Below, piece by piece: positions 9,801-18,074 of a stretch of DNA of 64,000 nt (the stretch's first letter is position 1; each line of letters starts with the position of its first letter). A model generated the notes under the pieces. It was not told the DNA's origin. It did not search any database and saw nothing but the letters and a program-made list of their open reading frames with translations. Source of the stretch: Chloracidobacterium sp. (GTDB lineage Bacteria > Acidobacteriota > Blastocatellia > Chloracidobacteriales > Chloracidobacteriaceae); assembly GCA_025057975.1 (NCBI GenBank), contig JANWUV010000006.1, positions 124,001 to 188,000 of the forward strand, in the 5' to 3' direction. A program made the position numbers and the translations under genes.

Positions 9801-10692
9801 ACCAAGCCTGTAGCGCCTTGACGACGGCGCTCACTTTACCGCGTGCGTCAGGCAACGCCTGCCGAAGACGTGCGACCGCTGCGAGGAACATCGGCAGCCG
9901 CTCAGACGCCGGCGGTTGCGCCAAAGCGTCCGCTTCCTGAGTCCAAACGGCAAGGAAATTTTGGGCGGCAAGGATCGTCTGCGCCGGTTTTTTCGCGGCG
10001 CTTTCGTCCGCGACGATACCCCGCAGCTCATCAACGCGCGCCGCCGTTTCCCGCCAACGTGCGTCGTAGTCGGCTGCCGCAAGCGTGTTTTGACTGGTCA
10101 GCCGTTCGGCTTCGTCCAATGTCAGGCCTAGGCTGCGCAGTTGGGTGAAGACTTGTTTGAGCGCCTCGACCAGTTCCGCTCGTCCGTAGGCGGCGACCAA
10201 CTCCGCGACCAGCGCCCCGCCGCCGTCAATCGCTCCGGTGACGGCCTGCTGCGCCGCAAGGTCGAGCATGACCGTTGCAGTGTACTCGTCCAGCGTTGCG
10301 AAGTACGGGTCAACGCCGGCTTCCAGCGGAAACTCACGTAGGAGGCGCGAGCAAAAGCCATGGATCGTCCCGATGGCGGCGGCTTCCAGATGCCGCTTGC
10401 GTTGCCGCCATCGGAGTTCCTCGGCCGTCCCTGAGGCGGCGGCGATATGGGCGTCGATCCGGCGGCGGATGCGCTCACGCATTTCATTGGCGGCTTTGTT
10501 GGTAAAGGTAACGGCGACAATGTTTTCGACGCCGACCCCCGGCTGCATCAGCAACCACAGGTAACGTTCCGTCAGGACGCGCGTCTTGCCAGCGCCGGGT
10601 CCGGCCGTGACGACCAGCGGCTTGTTAAGCGTTTCCACCGCTTGCTGCTGGGTTGGAGTCAAACCGGTCTGCGAGTCAAGCTCAACGGTCAT
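6877..10692 (-). CDS. UvrD-like helicase fused to RecB-type nuclease (AddA-like), with Fe-S cysteine pattern
   Basis: This 1271-aa protein is a superfamily 1A helicase with Walker A GPGAGKT (residues 31-37), FLVDEFQDTN, GDRKQSIYAFRGAE, LLTIHKSKGLEFP and YVAMTRAQDHLILS. The C-terminus is a PD-(D/E)XK nuclease with a GVMDKV Asp, VIDFKTN near residue 1150 and a Q-x3-Y element. Such enzymes process double-strand breaks for RecA loading. C986 in FVNCPRQFYF and C1251-x2-C1254-x5-C1260 match the split Cys pattern that builds the [4Fe-4S] staple of AddB, Cas4 and AdnB nucleases. That is unusual for an AddA-type chain. No AddB-like partner is adjacent. The gene lies 158 bp downstream of tmk on the same strand. 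Confidence 0.88.
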   Translation of the reverse strand: MTVELDSQTGLTPTQQQAVETLNKPLVVTAGPGAGKTRVLTERYLWLLMQPGVGVENIVAVTFTNKAANEMRERIRRRIDAHIAAASGTAEELRWRQRKRHLEAAAIGTIHGFCSRLLREFPLEAGVDPYFATLDEYTATVMLDLAAQQAVTGAIDGGGALVAELVAAYGRAELVEALKQVFTQLRSLGLTLDEAERLTSQNTLAAADYDARWRETAARVDELRGIVADESAAKKPAQTILAAQNFLAVWTQEADALAQPPASERLPMFLAAVARLRQALPDARGKVSAVVKALQAWLGTRAKDGGQLEAAYLDVCARDYQRVVFDLLRSVDFLYDKAKREAGALDFEDLQLRARALLQSDDMRRRVCARYRHFLVDEFQDTNHLQRDILDALGAAESAAGRTFFFVGDRKQSIYAFRGAEVEVFEEVIEAVAKQGGDHLRLDVNFRSDPRLVAFFNALFGQVMRAPTGSDPSRLRESGFIAYEKGEAARPPLDAAAPAVTFLYTAVPRPEGGRSPHDDSLRDIEAARLAQYVKMLVERQIPLVNANSSQPRPPTYRDMALLLGALTDVKAYERALRHAGVPCYVVAGHGFYGRPEVSDLLTLLEFLDNRADDIALAALLRSPLFGLSDETLLRLRLADEAVGDGAARSPALYTSLRREVRQRQAALPDDQRRLLEEAVALLDDLLAVRNRLPLPDLIEQAVRRTGYDVVCAAAEDGPQRLSNLDKLMALARGFSRRETHLLRDFVAYIREFRRLDAREAEAQLELGLDAVALLTIHKSKGLEFPIVLLPDLQRRWTHKAGKFVFERNSGLGFDIPDMMSNLRRPEIKTKVLDRLARREYFERMRQLYVAMTRAQDHLILSAAEEAAGGDTAKGAAGCFLDWIKAALPLPDTPCETEIVVGDARIRFIGVDAPETAPAETIALEREPPSREVFVRETERDARRRERERRNLIRDLEEQLAPVLADEDAAAGWYRYTARQLASFVNCPRQFYFARYLHPLEDEEGGATRRGDDVERPEAQARLSPATRGLVIHRLCETLEPEDQDDRALHQALRAAIAFLRAVGQLDNVALDDNAIAHDVWWLARRYAQSELRKTVDEVRVKSREDQRYAVWSEREFIIRREAALVVGVMDKVLITPHATGVGVTAHVIDFKTNAFKAKSGEPGFEAELSEKVAQYRLQLQTYALALWALTPEVREVRATLHFVAPDRAFTLPPEQVQREAAARVVGDTVRALTAIRTFAATDFEAKPGARCLVCRYAAVCADAVREEPAAR

Positions 10693-10850
10693 AGAGGGAA
10701 GTCACATACCCCGGGCAGGCGCATCATGCACGCCGCATTCTCCTCTCCGGGACGGAACAGAGGGTGACGCTGGCTCGCATAGACAGGGGACGCTGAAGCG
10801 GAAAATGCGCCAAAATCCTCGCATGCCCTAAGACTCACTGGGACAAAAGC

Positions 10851-11486
10851 TCAAAAAAGCCCAAGACGCTTTCCAACCACCTCCCAGACTTGGGCATGAA
10901 CGGCGTCCGGCGGCTGCGTAGCGTCAAGAACGTAAATTCGCGTCGGATGTGCGCGCGCCAGCGTGAGAAACTTCGCCCGGACACGCTCGTAAAAGTCGCC
11001 GTCTTCAGCGTCAAAGCCGCTGGTTGGACCCCCACGTCCGGTCAGTCGCGCCCGCGCTTCCCTCACGGGAAGATCAAGAAGAAAAGTCAGGTGCGGTTCA
11101 AGACCGCCTGTCGCCAGCTGGATCACTGTCTCGATAAAGTCGGTTGGGAGGCGACGGCCTCCGCCTTGGTAGGCGCGGGTGGAGTCGGCGAAGCGGTCGC
11201 AAATCACGACATCGCCGCGTTCGAGCGCGGGACAGATGACTTCGGCGACATGCTGGGCGCGGTCGGCGGCGAACAACAACGCTTCAGCCTTGGGCGTACG
11301 TGGGGCGGCGGTCATCAACAGTACCTCGCGCAGCCGCTGGCCGAACAACGTCCCTCCCGGCTCATGGGTATTTGTCACGCGGCGTCCGGCGTGTGCGAGA
11401 TCCTCCGCCAGCCAAGCGGCTTGGGTGGTCTTCCCGCAGCCGTCTATGCCCTCGAAGCTAATAAAGAAACCGCTGTTTTGGAGCAT
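10851..11486 (-). CDS. tmk: Thymidylate kinase
   Basis: Phosphorylates dTMP to dTDP in the dTTP pathway, in the cytoplasm. The 211-aa length is typical. The P-loop FEGIDGCGKTT spans residues 11-21, followed by THEPGGT, the DRFADSTRAYQGGGR substrate-binding segment, and a short LID with GRGGPTSGFDAED. The gene begins 12 bp after the hfq stop, so hfq and tmk probably form an operon. The helicase-nuclease gene follows further downstream. Confidence 0.95.
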   Translation of the reverse strand: MLQNSGFFISFEGIDGCGKTTQAAWLAEDLAHAGRRVTNTHEPGGTLFGQRLREVLLMTAAPRTPKAEALLFAADRAQHVAEVICPALERGDVVICDRFADSTRAYQGGGRRLPTDFIETVIQLATGGLEPHLTFLLDLPVREARARLTGRGGPTSGFDAEDGDFYERVRAKFLTLARAHPTRIYVLDATQPPDAVHAQVWEVVGKRLGLF

Positions 11487-11498
11487 AGGTGGTGAGCC

Positions 11499-11831
11499 TT
11501 ACGACGCCGCACCGCCGTTAGGATCGCCGGCCGGTTTGTCGTCGGTCGGTGACTCAGACGCCGGGCCGGCCGGTGGGGCGGCGCTCCGGCTTTGGCCACT
11601 GCGCAGGACGGAAATCGTAGAGATCGCGTGCTTGAAGATGAGCTGTTCTTGGTTACCCGCTTCTAAAACGACCGAGTATTTGTCGAAGCCACGAATGCGG
11701 CCGGTCAACTTCACGCCGCTGACGAGGTAGATGGCTACCGTTGTACGTTCACGACGCACCTGATTGAGGAAGTTGTCCTGAAGATTTTGCGAAGACGACC
11801 CCGCCGACGGCGTTGGTGATTTGGCGTCCAT
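11499..11831 (-). CDS. hfq: RNA chaperone Hfq
   Basis: Hexameric Sm-like protein that pairs small RNAs with mRNAs. The Sm1 region ([29 protein letters not shown], residues 18-46) and the Sm2-type motif FKHAIST (residues 66-72) are both present. The common YKHA is FKHA here. The ATG at 11831 has AAGGAC just upstream; a longer upstream frame has no support. The protein is 110 aa. Its tail of about 30 residues is rich in Ala, Pro, Ser, Asp and Gly and is probably disordered, longer than in minimal Hfq proteins. It is followed closely by tmk and is divergent from mazG. Confidence 0.93.
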   Translation of the reverse strand: MDAKSPTPSAGSSSQNLQDNFLNQVRRERTTVAIYLVSGVKLTGRIRGFDKYSVVLEAGNQEQLIFKHAISTISVLRSGQSRSAAPPAGPASESPTDDKPAGDPNGGAAS

Positions 11832-11916
11832 AGTCCTTATGTGTGAGTTCCCGCCAAGCGACTGCGGCTTGACTTGTGTTCGGTCGAAGTACGGAAGAAA
11901 GCTCAGATGAACGCCC

Positions 11917-11946
11917 AACCTAGCATTGCTTATCCAAAATTTCCAA
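11917..11946 (-). promoter_or_regulatory. Candidate sigma-70-like promoter for hfq-tmk
   Basis: On the minus strand TTGGAA is followed after 18 nt by TAGGTT. It lies about 85 nt upstream of the hfq start in the divergent hfq/mazG spacer. The -35 element matches the consensus at 4 of 6 positions and the -10 element is weak. The same general form (TTGACA-18-TAGGGT) appears upstream of the gene at 20772. No transcription data support it. Confidence 0.3.
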
Positions 11947-12040
11947 CCTGCGGCCGCTTCCGGCTTGACCTGTCCGAGGGGCAAAGTCAATGTTCGCTTG
12001 ATGGTTAGGTGGTGTGCGCAAACACCGGGAGGTTGTCTTC

Positions 12041-12925
12041 ATGGCACAAGCAACGCCAGAGAGCGAGGCGGAAGGCCGTTTTCAGGCACTGGTGGAGGTG
12101 ATGGCGCGGCTGCGTGCGCCGGATGGCTGTCCTTGGGATCGGGAGCAAACCCATCACACCCTCAAGCCCTACTTGCTGGAAGAGGCGTATGAGGTGCTGC
12201 ACGCCATTGACGAAGGCGATGACGCTGAACTGTGCAAAGAACTCGGCGACGTGCTGCTTCAGGTCATTTTCCATGCGCAGATTGCAGCCGAAGCGCAGCG
12301 GTTCGACATCTACGATGTGGTTGAAACGCTGCGTGAGAAGCTTATCCGCCGACACCCGCATGTGTTCGGCGAAGTCAACGTGTGCGACGCGCGCGAGGTG
12401 ACGCGCAACTGGGAGGTGATCAAGGCGCAAGAAAAAGCCGCCGCCGGTCAGCCGGACGCCGCACCGTCGGTGCTGGACGGCGTATCGCCGAAGACGCCGG
12501 CGCTTATTGAGGCGCGGCAACTGACTGAGCGGGCCGCATACTACGATTTCGACTGGCCTGACGCAACAGCTGTTCTGGACAAACTTGATGAAGAAGCCCG
12601 TGAGCTTCGTGCGGTGCTCACCTCACCGGACGCCAACCCACAGCAAGTCGCTGAAGAGGTTGGCGACTTGCTGTTTGTCGTCGTCAATCTCGCGCGTAAG
12701 CTCCACCTTGATCCTGAAGCCACGCTCAAAGCAGCTAATCGGAAGTTTCGCCAGCGCTTCGGCGCCGTCGAGCGAACATTGGCAGCGCAGGGTAAGAGCC
12801 TGTCTGAGAGCCACCCTGCTGAACTCAACGCCATTTGGGAGGCTGTCAAGCGGGTCGCCGCACCCGCTACGCTCGATGTGTCACCGTCCACCGCCGACGC
12901 CCATGCCGACCGACATGCGCTCTGA
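12041..12925 (+). CDS. mazG: Nucleoside triphosphate pyrophosphohydrolase MazG
   Basis: Hydrolyses NTPs and dNTPs to monophosphates, as a housecleaning enzyme. The 294-aa protein has two MazG repeats. The first carries RAPDGCPWDREQTHHTLKPY, EEAYEV (the E-E-x-x-E motif) and KELGDVLLQ. The second carries LDEEARELR and EVGDLLFVVVNLARKLHLDPE. The ATG at 12041 is chosen because GGGAGGT sits 7 to 8 nt upstream. The gene overlaps the dprA start by 23 bp, so the two are likely translationally coupled. Confidence 0.95.
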   Translation: MAQATPESEAEGRFQALVEVMARLRAPDGCPWDREQTHHTLKPYLLEEAYEVLHAIDEGDDAELCKELGDVLLQVIFHAQIAAEAQRFDIYDVVETLREKLIRRHPHVFGEVNVCDAREVTRNWEVIKAQEKAAAGQPDAAPSVLDGVSPKTPALIEARQLTERAAYYDFDWPDATAVLDKLDEEARELRAVLTSPDANPQQVAEEVGDLLFVVVNLARKLHLDPEATLKAANRKFRQRFGAVERTLAAQGKSLSESHPAELNAIWEAVKRVAAPATLDVSPSTADAHADRHAL

Positions 12926-14036
12926 TCTGGAAGACTGGTTGCGTTTGGTGCTGACGTCCGGCGTCGGCCCGGTCACGGGGCGTCGGTTGCTTGACCACTT
13001 TGAAACCCCAACGGCGGCGCTGAGGGCGTCCCCGGATGAATGGCGCGCGTTGGGTCTGACGGACGAAGTGGTGACGGCGTTGGCGGAAGGGCAGGCGGCG
13101 GAAGAGGCGGCGCGGCAACTAGCGGCGCTGGCGCGCTCCGGCGGCCGAGCCATCACGTTGGCGGATAGTGACTATCCAACGCTGTTGCGGGAGATTTACG
13201 GTGCGCCGTTGATCCTGTTCGTCAAGGGCGCCTGGAGGGAAGCCATCGCCCAGCCCTGCATCGCTGTGGTGGGTTCGCGCGCCTGCTCAACCTACGGCCG
13301 CAACGCTGCCGCCAAGCTAACGCGCGACCTAGCGGCATGCGGCGTCACAATTGTTTCAGGACTGGCGCGCGGCATTGACGCCGTTGCCCATGAAGCCGCG
13401 CTAGACGCGCAGGGGCGCACCATCGCCGTCCTCGGAACGGGCTTGGACGATGTCTATCCCAGAGAAAATGCCAAGCTCGCCGACCGAATCGCTGAAACCG
13501 GGGCGCTGGTGACTGAATTTCCCTTTGGGAAAGCGCCGACGCCCAAAAATTTTCCCTACCGCAATCGGGTTATTGCCGGACTGTGCCTCGGTGTATTGGT
13601 GGTCGAGGCCGCGGAGCAATCCGGCTCGTTGATCACGGCGCGGTTGGCGCTTGAGCAGGGACGCGAAGTGTTCGCCGTACCGGGCAACATTACGTCCAGC
13701 CGTTCAGTCGGTACCAATCGGCTCATTCAGGACGGCGCAAAACTGGTCATGGATTGGCGCGATGTGGTGGAGGAATTTTCCTATGAACTGCGCCGCCGCC
13801 TGCGACACAAACAGTCACCGGAGACGCCGGCGCAACATCCCTTGCCTCTTGCCCTGACCGAAGACGAACAGGCTCTACTGGCGCTGGTTAGTTTTGATCA
13901 ACCGGTGCACATTGATACGCTCATCGTTCAAAGCGGACTCGGACAGCCGCGCGCTATGGCGGCGTTGCTCAATCTAACGCTCAACGGTGCACTGTCCGAG
14001 TTGCCTGGTAAATGCTACGTACGGGTTTTGCGATAG
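12903..14036 (+). CDS. dprA: DNA-processing protein DprA
   Basis: Binds incoming single-stranded DNA and loads RecA during natural transformation. The Rossmann-like core shows VGSRACSTYG, IVSGLARGIDAVAHEAAL, AVLGTGLDDVYPREN, PYRNRVIAGL and EQSGSLITARLALEQGREVFAVPG. An N-terminal helix-hairpin-helix-like region (SGVGPVTGRRLLDHFETP) precedes it, and a winged-helix tail follows after about residue 310. The ATG at 12903 gives a 377-aa protein of normal family size; ATG 12915 is an alternative. The reading frame stays open further upstream inside mazG, but that part has no homology. DprA implies competence capacity, which fits the pilus genes further along. Confidence 0.93.
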   Translation: MPTDMRSDLEDWLRLVLTSGVGPVTGRRLLDHFETPTAALRASPDEWRALGLTDEVVTALAEGQAAEEAARQLAALARSGGRAITLADSDYPTLLREIYGAPLILFVKGAWREAIAQPCIAVVGSRACSTYGRNAAAKLTRDLAACGVTIVSGLARGIDAVAHEAALDAQGRTIAVLGTGLDDVYPRENAKLADRIAETGALVTEFPFGKAPTPKNFPYRNRVIAGLCLGVLVVEAAEQSGSLITARLALEQGREVFAVPGNITSSRSVGTNRLIQDGAKLVMDWRDVVEEFSYELRRRLRHKQSPETPAQHPLPLALTEDEQALLALVSFDQPVHIDTLIVQSGLGQPRAMAALLNLTLNGALSELPGKCYVRVLR

Positions 14037-14125
14037 CCGCCATGCCGACGGGCATCCGATGCGTGGGTTTTCCTTCATAAAAATGACAGTGAACAAACCT
14101 GCACAGGCAACTGTCGGCAGGTCGC

Positions 14126-15973
14126 TTAATCCCGTGGGCGTCGGGATTTATCTTTATCTTTGTCACGTCCGATTTTCCAAAATTCCCACCATCGGCGTTT
14201 GTTTTGCTCCTGTCGCCGCTCATCAGAACGGTTGCGCGCCGTACCGGCTTCAGGTTGCGGCCGTGACGCTGGCGGCGAGGTCGGGCGAGTAGTGTTGGCC
14301 GGCGGCTGCGCTTCGCTCGGCGGCCGAGGCGGAGCGGTCGGCGGCGGTGCAGCCCGTTCTGGGGACGGTGGTTCCGGATATGCAGGTCGGCTGTCATTAC
14401 CGCTGCGCAGACCCGGGTCGCTCAACGGACGGTCGGTATCGGCGTTCGCTCGGGCCTTGCTGGGAGAACGCCGTGACACGTTTTCGTTGGGAGACAGATT
14501 CGGAGTAGGACTTGCTTCGGCGGTTTCCACGGCGGGCGGCGGCGTAGGGAGACCGGCAGGTGTCCCAGTTGACGTAGGAGAGGCTTCAACTGGAAGGGTA
14601 ACAGCGGACGGCTGATTCGGTGGGGGTTGGGAGACCGGCGTCGTGGCGCTGCGCATCCAGTTGGTCGCCGCCAGCCCGCCGACGGCGACTAGCGCTAATG
14701 CGCCGCCAACCACCAAGCCGACTCGCTGGAAGCGCTCCAAACGAAGCCGGCTGACAAGCGCTTTGTCCCTTACAACCGTCTGAGCCGTGACCGATTCTTG
14801 CGCCAGTTCTCTTACCTGCGCCGGCAGTGCGCCAATCGCCAGCGTCCCCGTCTCAACTCTAGGTATCGGAACAGACGCTGGAACACTTGAGTGGGACGGC
14901 GGCGCTGGTTGGTTGTCTAGACGTGCTTGCGCGCCGAGCATGCCGGTACCGGTATCTGACCGAGGCGGAAGCGCTCCGCCACTGCGCAGCGCTGGCGACT
15001 GACCGGAAGCGACCGGCTGCGATGCAACGCCGCTGGCGGCTGCCACTGCTGTAACCGCTGCCGCCGGTGGCGGCGGCAGTAGGATCGTCGCACTCGGCTT
15101 TTCACCATACGCGCTAACGTAAGCCGCCTCCAGCCGCGCCCACCACTCGGCTACCGACGCCGGGCGCTCAGCTGGCTTTTTCGCCAAAGCCGACATCACG
15201 GCTGCTTCCAACGTCGCTGGGAGATTCGGGTTGAGCTCGCGTAGCGGCGTCGGCGGTTGCTGAATCTGCGCCGTCAAAATGGCGGCGACACGCCCGCGAA
15301 AAGGCGGCTGTCCACAGAGCATTTCGTAGGCGATGATGCCCAAACTGTAGAGGTCCGACCGGGCGTCAAGCTCTTCGCCGGTGCAGTGTTCGGGCGACAT
15401 GTAAGCCGGCGTCCCAACAAGTTCGCCGGTGCGCGTAATGCTCGACGATGTTTCAGCTTCCTCCAGCGTTTTCGCCAAACCGAAATCCAGCACTTTGACC
15501 GTGGCGCTGCCGTCGTCGCGCCGCTTGAGCATGATGTTGTCGGGCTTGAGATCGCGGTGGATAACGTTGCGCCGATGGGCAAACTCAACGGCGGCGCAGA
15601 CCTCGCCTAAGATCGGCAACGCCAACGACGGCGGCAGCACTCGCTGTTCTTGTAGGAGCGAGCGCAACCCTCTGCCTTCAACAAACTCCAGGACTAGGTA
15701 CGCACCGCCGTCGGGCAACTGACCAAAATCATACACCGTGACGATGTTGGGATGCTCCGTCGCCGCTGCCATGCGCGCTTCTCGGAAAAAGCGTTCAAGC
15801 GCGCCTTCAACTGTCAGAGTTTCAGGTCGAAGCACTTTGACGGCGACCGTCCGTCCCAGCAGCAAGTGACGTCCACGATAGACTGCGCCCATCCCACCCT
15901 GACCGAGGATGGCTTCCAGCCGTACTTTGCCATCTATGGTATGTCCTACGAGTGAAGATTGGTCGAAAGTCAT
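14126..15973 (-). CDS. Transmembrane Ser/Thr protein kinase
   Basis: The 615-aa protein has a Hanks-type kinase domain at residues 10-285. It shows GQGGMG (24-29), the ATP-binding Lys K46 in VAVKVL, HRDLKPDN with catalytic D141, DFG at 163-165 and GTPAYMSPEH. A proline- and alanine-rich linker follows. One membrane helix lies at about 418-437, and an external tail of about 170 residues is rich in Pro, Thr and Ser, then Arg and Lys. The external part has no PASTA or other sensor domain. It is a single gene, convergent with dprA across 89 bp and 58 bp upstream of the cobT stop. Substrates are unknown. Confidence 0.9.
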   Translation of the reverse strand: MTFDQSSLVGHTIDGKVRLEAILGQGGMGAVYRGRHLLLGRTVAVKVLRPETLTVEGALERFFREARMAAATEHPNIVTVYDFGQLPDGGAYLVLEFVEGRGLRSLLQEQRVLPPSLALPILGEVCAAVEFAHRRNVIHRDLKPDNIMLKRRDDGSATVKVLDFGLAKTLEEAETSSSITRTGELVGTPAYMSPEHCTGEELDARSDLYSLGIIAYEMLCGQPPFRGRVAAILTAQIQQPPTPLRELNPNLPATLEAAVMSALAKKPAERPASVAEWWARLEAAYVSAYGEKPSATILLPPPPAAAVTAVAAASGVASQPVASGQSPALRSGGALPPRSDTGTGMLGAQARLDNQPAPPSHSSVPASVPIPRVETGTLAIGALPAQVRELAQESVTAQTVVRDKALVSRLRLERFQRVGLVVGGALALVAVGGLAATNWMRSATTPVSQPPPNQPSAVTLPVEASPTSTGTPAGLPTPPPAVETAEASPTPNLSPNENVSRRSPSKARANADTDRPLSDPGLRSGNDSRPAYPEPPSPERAAPPPTAPPRPPSEAQPPANTTRPTSPPASRPQPEAGTARNRSDERRQEQNKRRWWEFWKIGRDKDKDKSRRPRD

Positions 15974-16031
15974 TGCTGGAACCTCGCCGTCGTGGGGTTT
16001 CTGGGGGATGGTTCAGTGGTTGCTGCGCAGT

Positions 16032-17081
16032 TTACTCCATTTGCGCTTCACGGAAGGTTGCCATATTGCCGTGCAGCCGACAGGCCGCTTCAAGGATGGT
16101 CAACGCCAACGCTGCGCCGCTCGCCTCGCCAAGCCGCATGTCAAGGTGTAGGAGTGGCGTCGCTTCCAAAAAACTAAGAAGGACTTGATGCCCTGGCTCG
16201 GTTGAACGATGCCCAAACACCATATACTCACGCGCCACTGGCGCACAGGCGACGGACAGCGCCGCCGCCGCTGTTGAAACAAAGCCGTCCACCACGGCGA
16301 CGCAGCCACAGGCGGCGCAGCCCAAGTACGCGCCGCACATCGCCGCCACATCCAGGCCGCCTACCTTTGCAAGGATGTCAAGCGGCTCAGCAGCGCGTGG
16401 TTGGCGCTGTTCCAGCGCCTGTCGAACGACAGCGATTTTGCGTGCCAGACCTTCCGGTGCAAGGCCGCTTCCAGCCCCGGTCACTGCTTCCGGCGGCTGT
16501 CCGGTCAACGCCGCTGTGACGGCCGCCGCCGCTGTCGTGTTACCAATGCCCATTTCACCGACGGCGACCGCACGTATGCCCCGTTCGGCCAGTTCACTGA
16601 TGGTTTCAAAGCCGACGCGAACAGCCTGCTCAACTTCCGCCGGCGTCAGCGCCGGCTCGACGGCAAAGTTACGTGCGCCGCGTCGCACCTTACGATGCCG
16701 AACACCGGGCAAACCGGAAACATCGGCGTCCACGCCAACGTCGCAAACGACCAACTCACTCTGGGTCATTTCCGCAAGGACGGCGACGGCCGCTCTGCCG
16801 CCGATAAAGTTCCGCAAATGCTGATGGGTGATCCGTGACGGAAAAGCGCTGACGCCTTCAGCGCACACCCCATGATCGGCACAAAACACAACAATGGCGC
16901 GCGGCCGAACCTGCGGCTGTTCGGTCCTTTGGATGGCCGCAAGCTGAGTAGCCAACGTTTCAAGCCGTCCCAGACTGCCTGGCGGTTTGACCAGTTCCAC
17001 CTGTCGCGCCCGCGCCTTGGCGGCGAACGTTTGGTCAGGAGGCTGGATGCCTTCGGTAAGACTTTTCAGCCAGGGCGTCAT
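16032..17081 (-). CDS. cobT: Nicotinate-nucleotide--dimethylbenzimidazole phosphoribosyltransferase
   Basis: Activates 5,6-dimethylbenzimidazole to alpha-ribazole phosphate for the lower ligand of cobalamin. Family features include KPPGSLGRLE near the start, VVFCADHGVCAEGVS, GEMGIGNTTAAAA, GAGSGL, KVGGLDVAAMCG and FGHRSTEPGH. The ATG at 17081 yields 349 aa, the normal size, and lies 7 bp after the esterase stop. A longer frame into the esterase gene has no homology. No cobalamin riboswitch is visible upstream, as expected for an internal operon gene. No other cobalamin gene lies in the window. Confidence 0.95.
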   Translation of the reverse strand: MTPWLKSLTEGIQPPDQTFAAKARARQVELVKPPGSLGRLETLATQLAAIQRTEQPQVRPRAIVVFCADHGVCAEGVSAFPSRITHQHLRNFIGGRAAVAVLAEMTQSELVVCDVGVDADVSGLPGVRHRKVRRGARNFAVEPALTPAEVEQAVRVGFETISELAERGIRAVAVGEMGIGNTTAAAAVTAALTGQPPEAVTGAGSGLAPEGLARKIAVVRQALEQRQPRAAEPLDILAKVGGLDVAAMCGAYLGCAACGCVAVVDGFVSTAAAALSVACAPVAREYMVFGHRSTEPGHQVLLSFLEATPLLHLDMRLGEASGAALALTILEAACRLHGNMATFREAQME

Positions 17082-17088
17082 CGTGCTG

Positions 17089-18039
17089 CTATGGGGTTGG
17101 CGCTGAAGACGCCGCAAAAGCTTGGCGAAGGACAGCGGCGGCTTCGTCAATCGCCCGTTGCGCGTCGTCGAACCAGCCTGTCAGTGAGAAAAACCCATGC
17201 ACCATACCAGCGTAGTGGGAAACGGAAGCCCGGACGCCAGCGGCTTCCAAGCGCCGGGCGTAAGCCGTCCCCTCGTCGCGCAGTGGGTCGTATTCCGCCA
17301 CGATAATGTGCGCCGGCGGGAGCCCTGTCAGGTCTTTTTCGAACAACGGTGAGAGGTAGGGATGGCGTTTGTCTTGGTCGGCCGGGACGTAATGCCCCAA
17401 AAACCACTGCATGGCATCCTTGGTGAGAAAATATCCTTCACCGTTCTCTTCGTAGGAAGGTTGACTGTGAGTGGCGTCGGTGACGGGATACACCAGCACT
17501 TGGAACACTGGAAGGTGACCCTTGCGATTCCGCGCCATGAGCGTCGCTACGGTCGCCAGATTCCCGCCGGCGCTGTCTCCAGCGACGGCGACGCGTGTCG
17601 GGTCGCCGCCAAGCTCTTCGGCATGGCTGATGACCCACTGCAGCGCGTCGTAGGCGTCAATCGGTGCCGCCGGAAACTGGCTTTCGGGCGCAAGACGGTA
17701 ATCCACCGCGACCACAATGGTCGGCGTACGGTTGGCCAGCGCACGGCAAACATTGTCGTGGCTGTCGAGGTTGCCGATCACGAACCCGCCGCCATGAAAG
17801 TACACTGTAACCGGCAGCGGGCGGTCGCCGTCCGGGACGTACAGGCGAAGGAGAATGCTCGCTTGGCTGCCCGGAATCAGGCGGTGTGTGACGTGGGCGA
17901 CCGGCTCCGGCGAGCCAGCTAACGCCCGCAGCCTAAGAAACGCCTGACGGGCTTCGGCTGGAGAAAGCGTCCAGAGTGGCGGGTTGCCCAGTGCGGCGAC
18001 CTGCTGCAGAAAAGCTTCGGCTTGCGGGTGGAGCGGCAT
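17089..18039 (-). CDS. Alpha/beta hydrolase, hormone-sensitive-lipase-type esterase
   Basis: The 316-aa cytoplasmic esterase/lipase has an oxyanion-hole HGGG (VYFHGGGFVIGN), the nucleophile elbow GDSAGG, a catalytic Asp in AEYDPLRDEG, and a catalytic His in YAGMVHGFF. The ATG at 18039 has GGGGAG about 9 nt upstream and matches the family opening PLHPQAEAFLQQVA. An upstream in-frame TTG at 18078 is less likely. The gene lies between purM and cobT in a run of minus-strand genes. Its substrate is not predictable. Confidence 0.92.
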   Translation of the reverse strand: MPLHPQAEAFLQQVAALGNPPLWTLSPAEARQAFLRLRALAGSPEPVAHVTHRLIPGSQASILLRLYVPDGDRPLPVTVYFHGGGFVIGNLDSHDNVCRALANRTPTIVVAVDYRLAPESQFPAAPIDAYDALQWVISHAEELGGDPTRVAVAGDSAGGNLATVATLMARNRKGHLPVFQVLVYPVTDATHSQPSYEENGEGYFLTKDAMQWFLGHYVPADQDKRHPYLSPLFEKDLTGLPPAHIIVAEYDPLRDEGTAYARRLEAAGVRASVSHYAGMVHGFFSLTGWFDDAQRAIDEAAAVLRQAFAASSAPTP

Positions 18040-18074
18040 CGGTGTGGTTCTCCCCTTGGTCGTCGTTGCGGCGC

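Noticed and set aside
12585-12902. Long N-terminal extension of dprA inside mazG
   Set aside because: The frame is open but the residues have no DprA homology, and the region is fully used by mazG in another frame.
14037-14125. ATGCC-GACG-GGCAT as a terminator between dprA and the kinase
   Set aside because: The stem is only five pairs and no T-tract follows directly, so the evidence is too weak to call.
17082-17150. Cobalamin riboswitch or longer start upstream of cobT
   Set aside because: Only 7 bp separate cobT from the esterase gene, and no B12-box-like sequence was seen.
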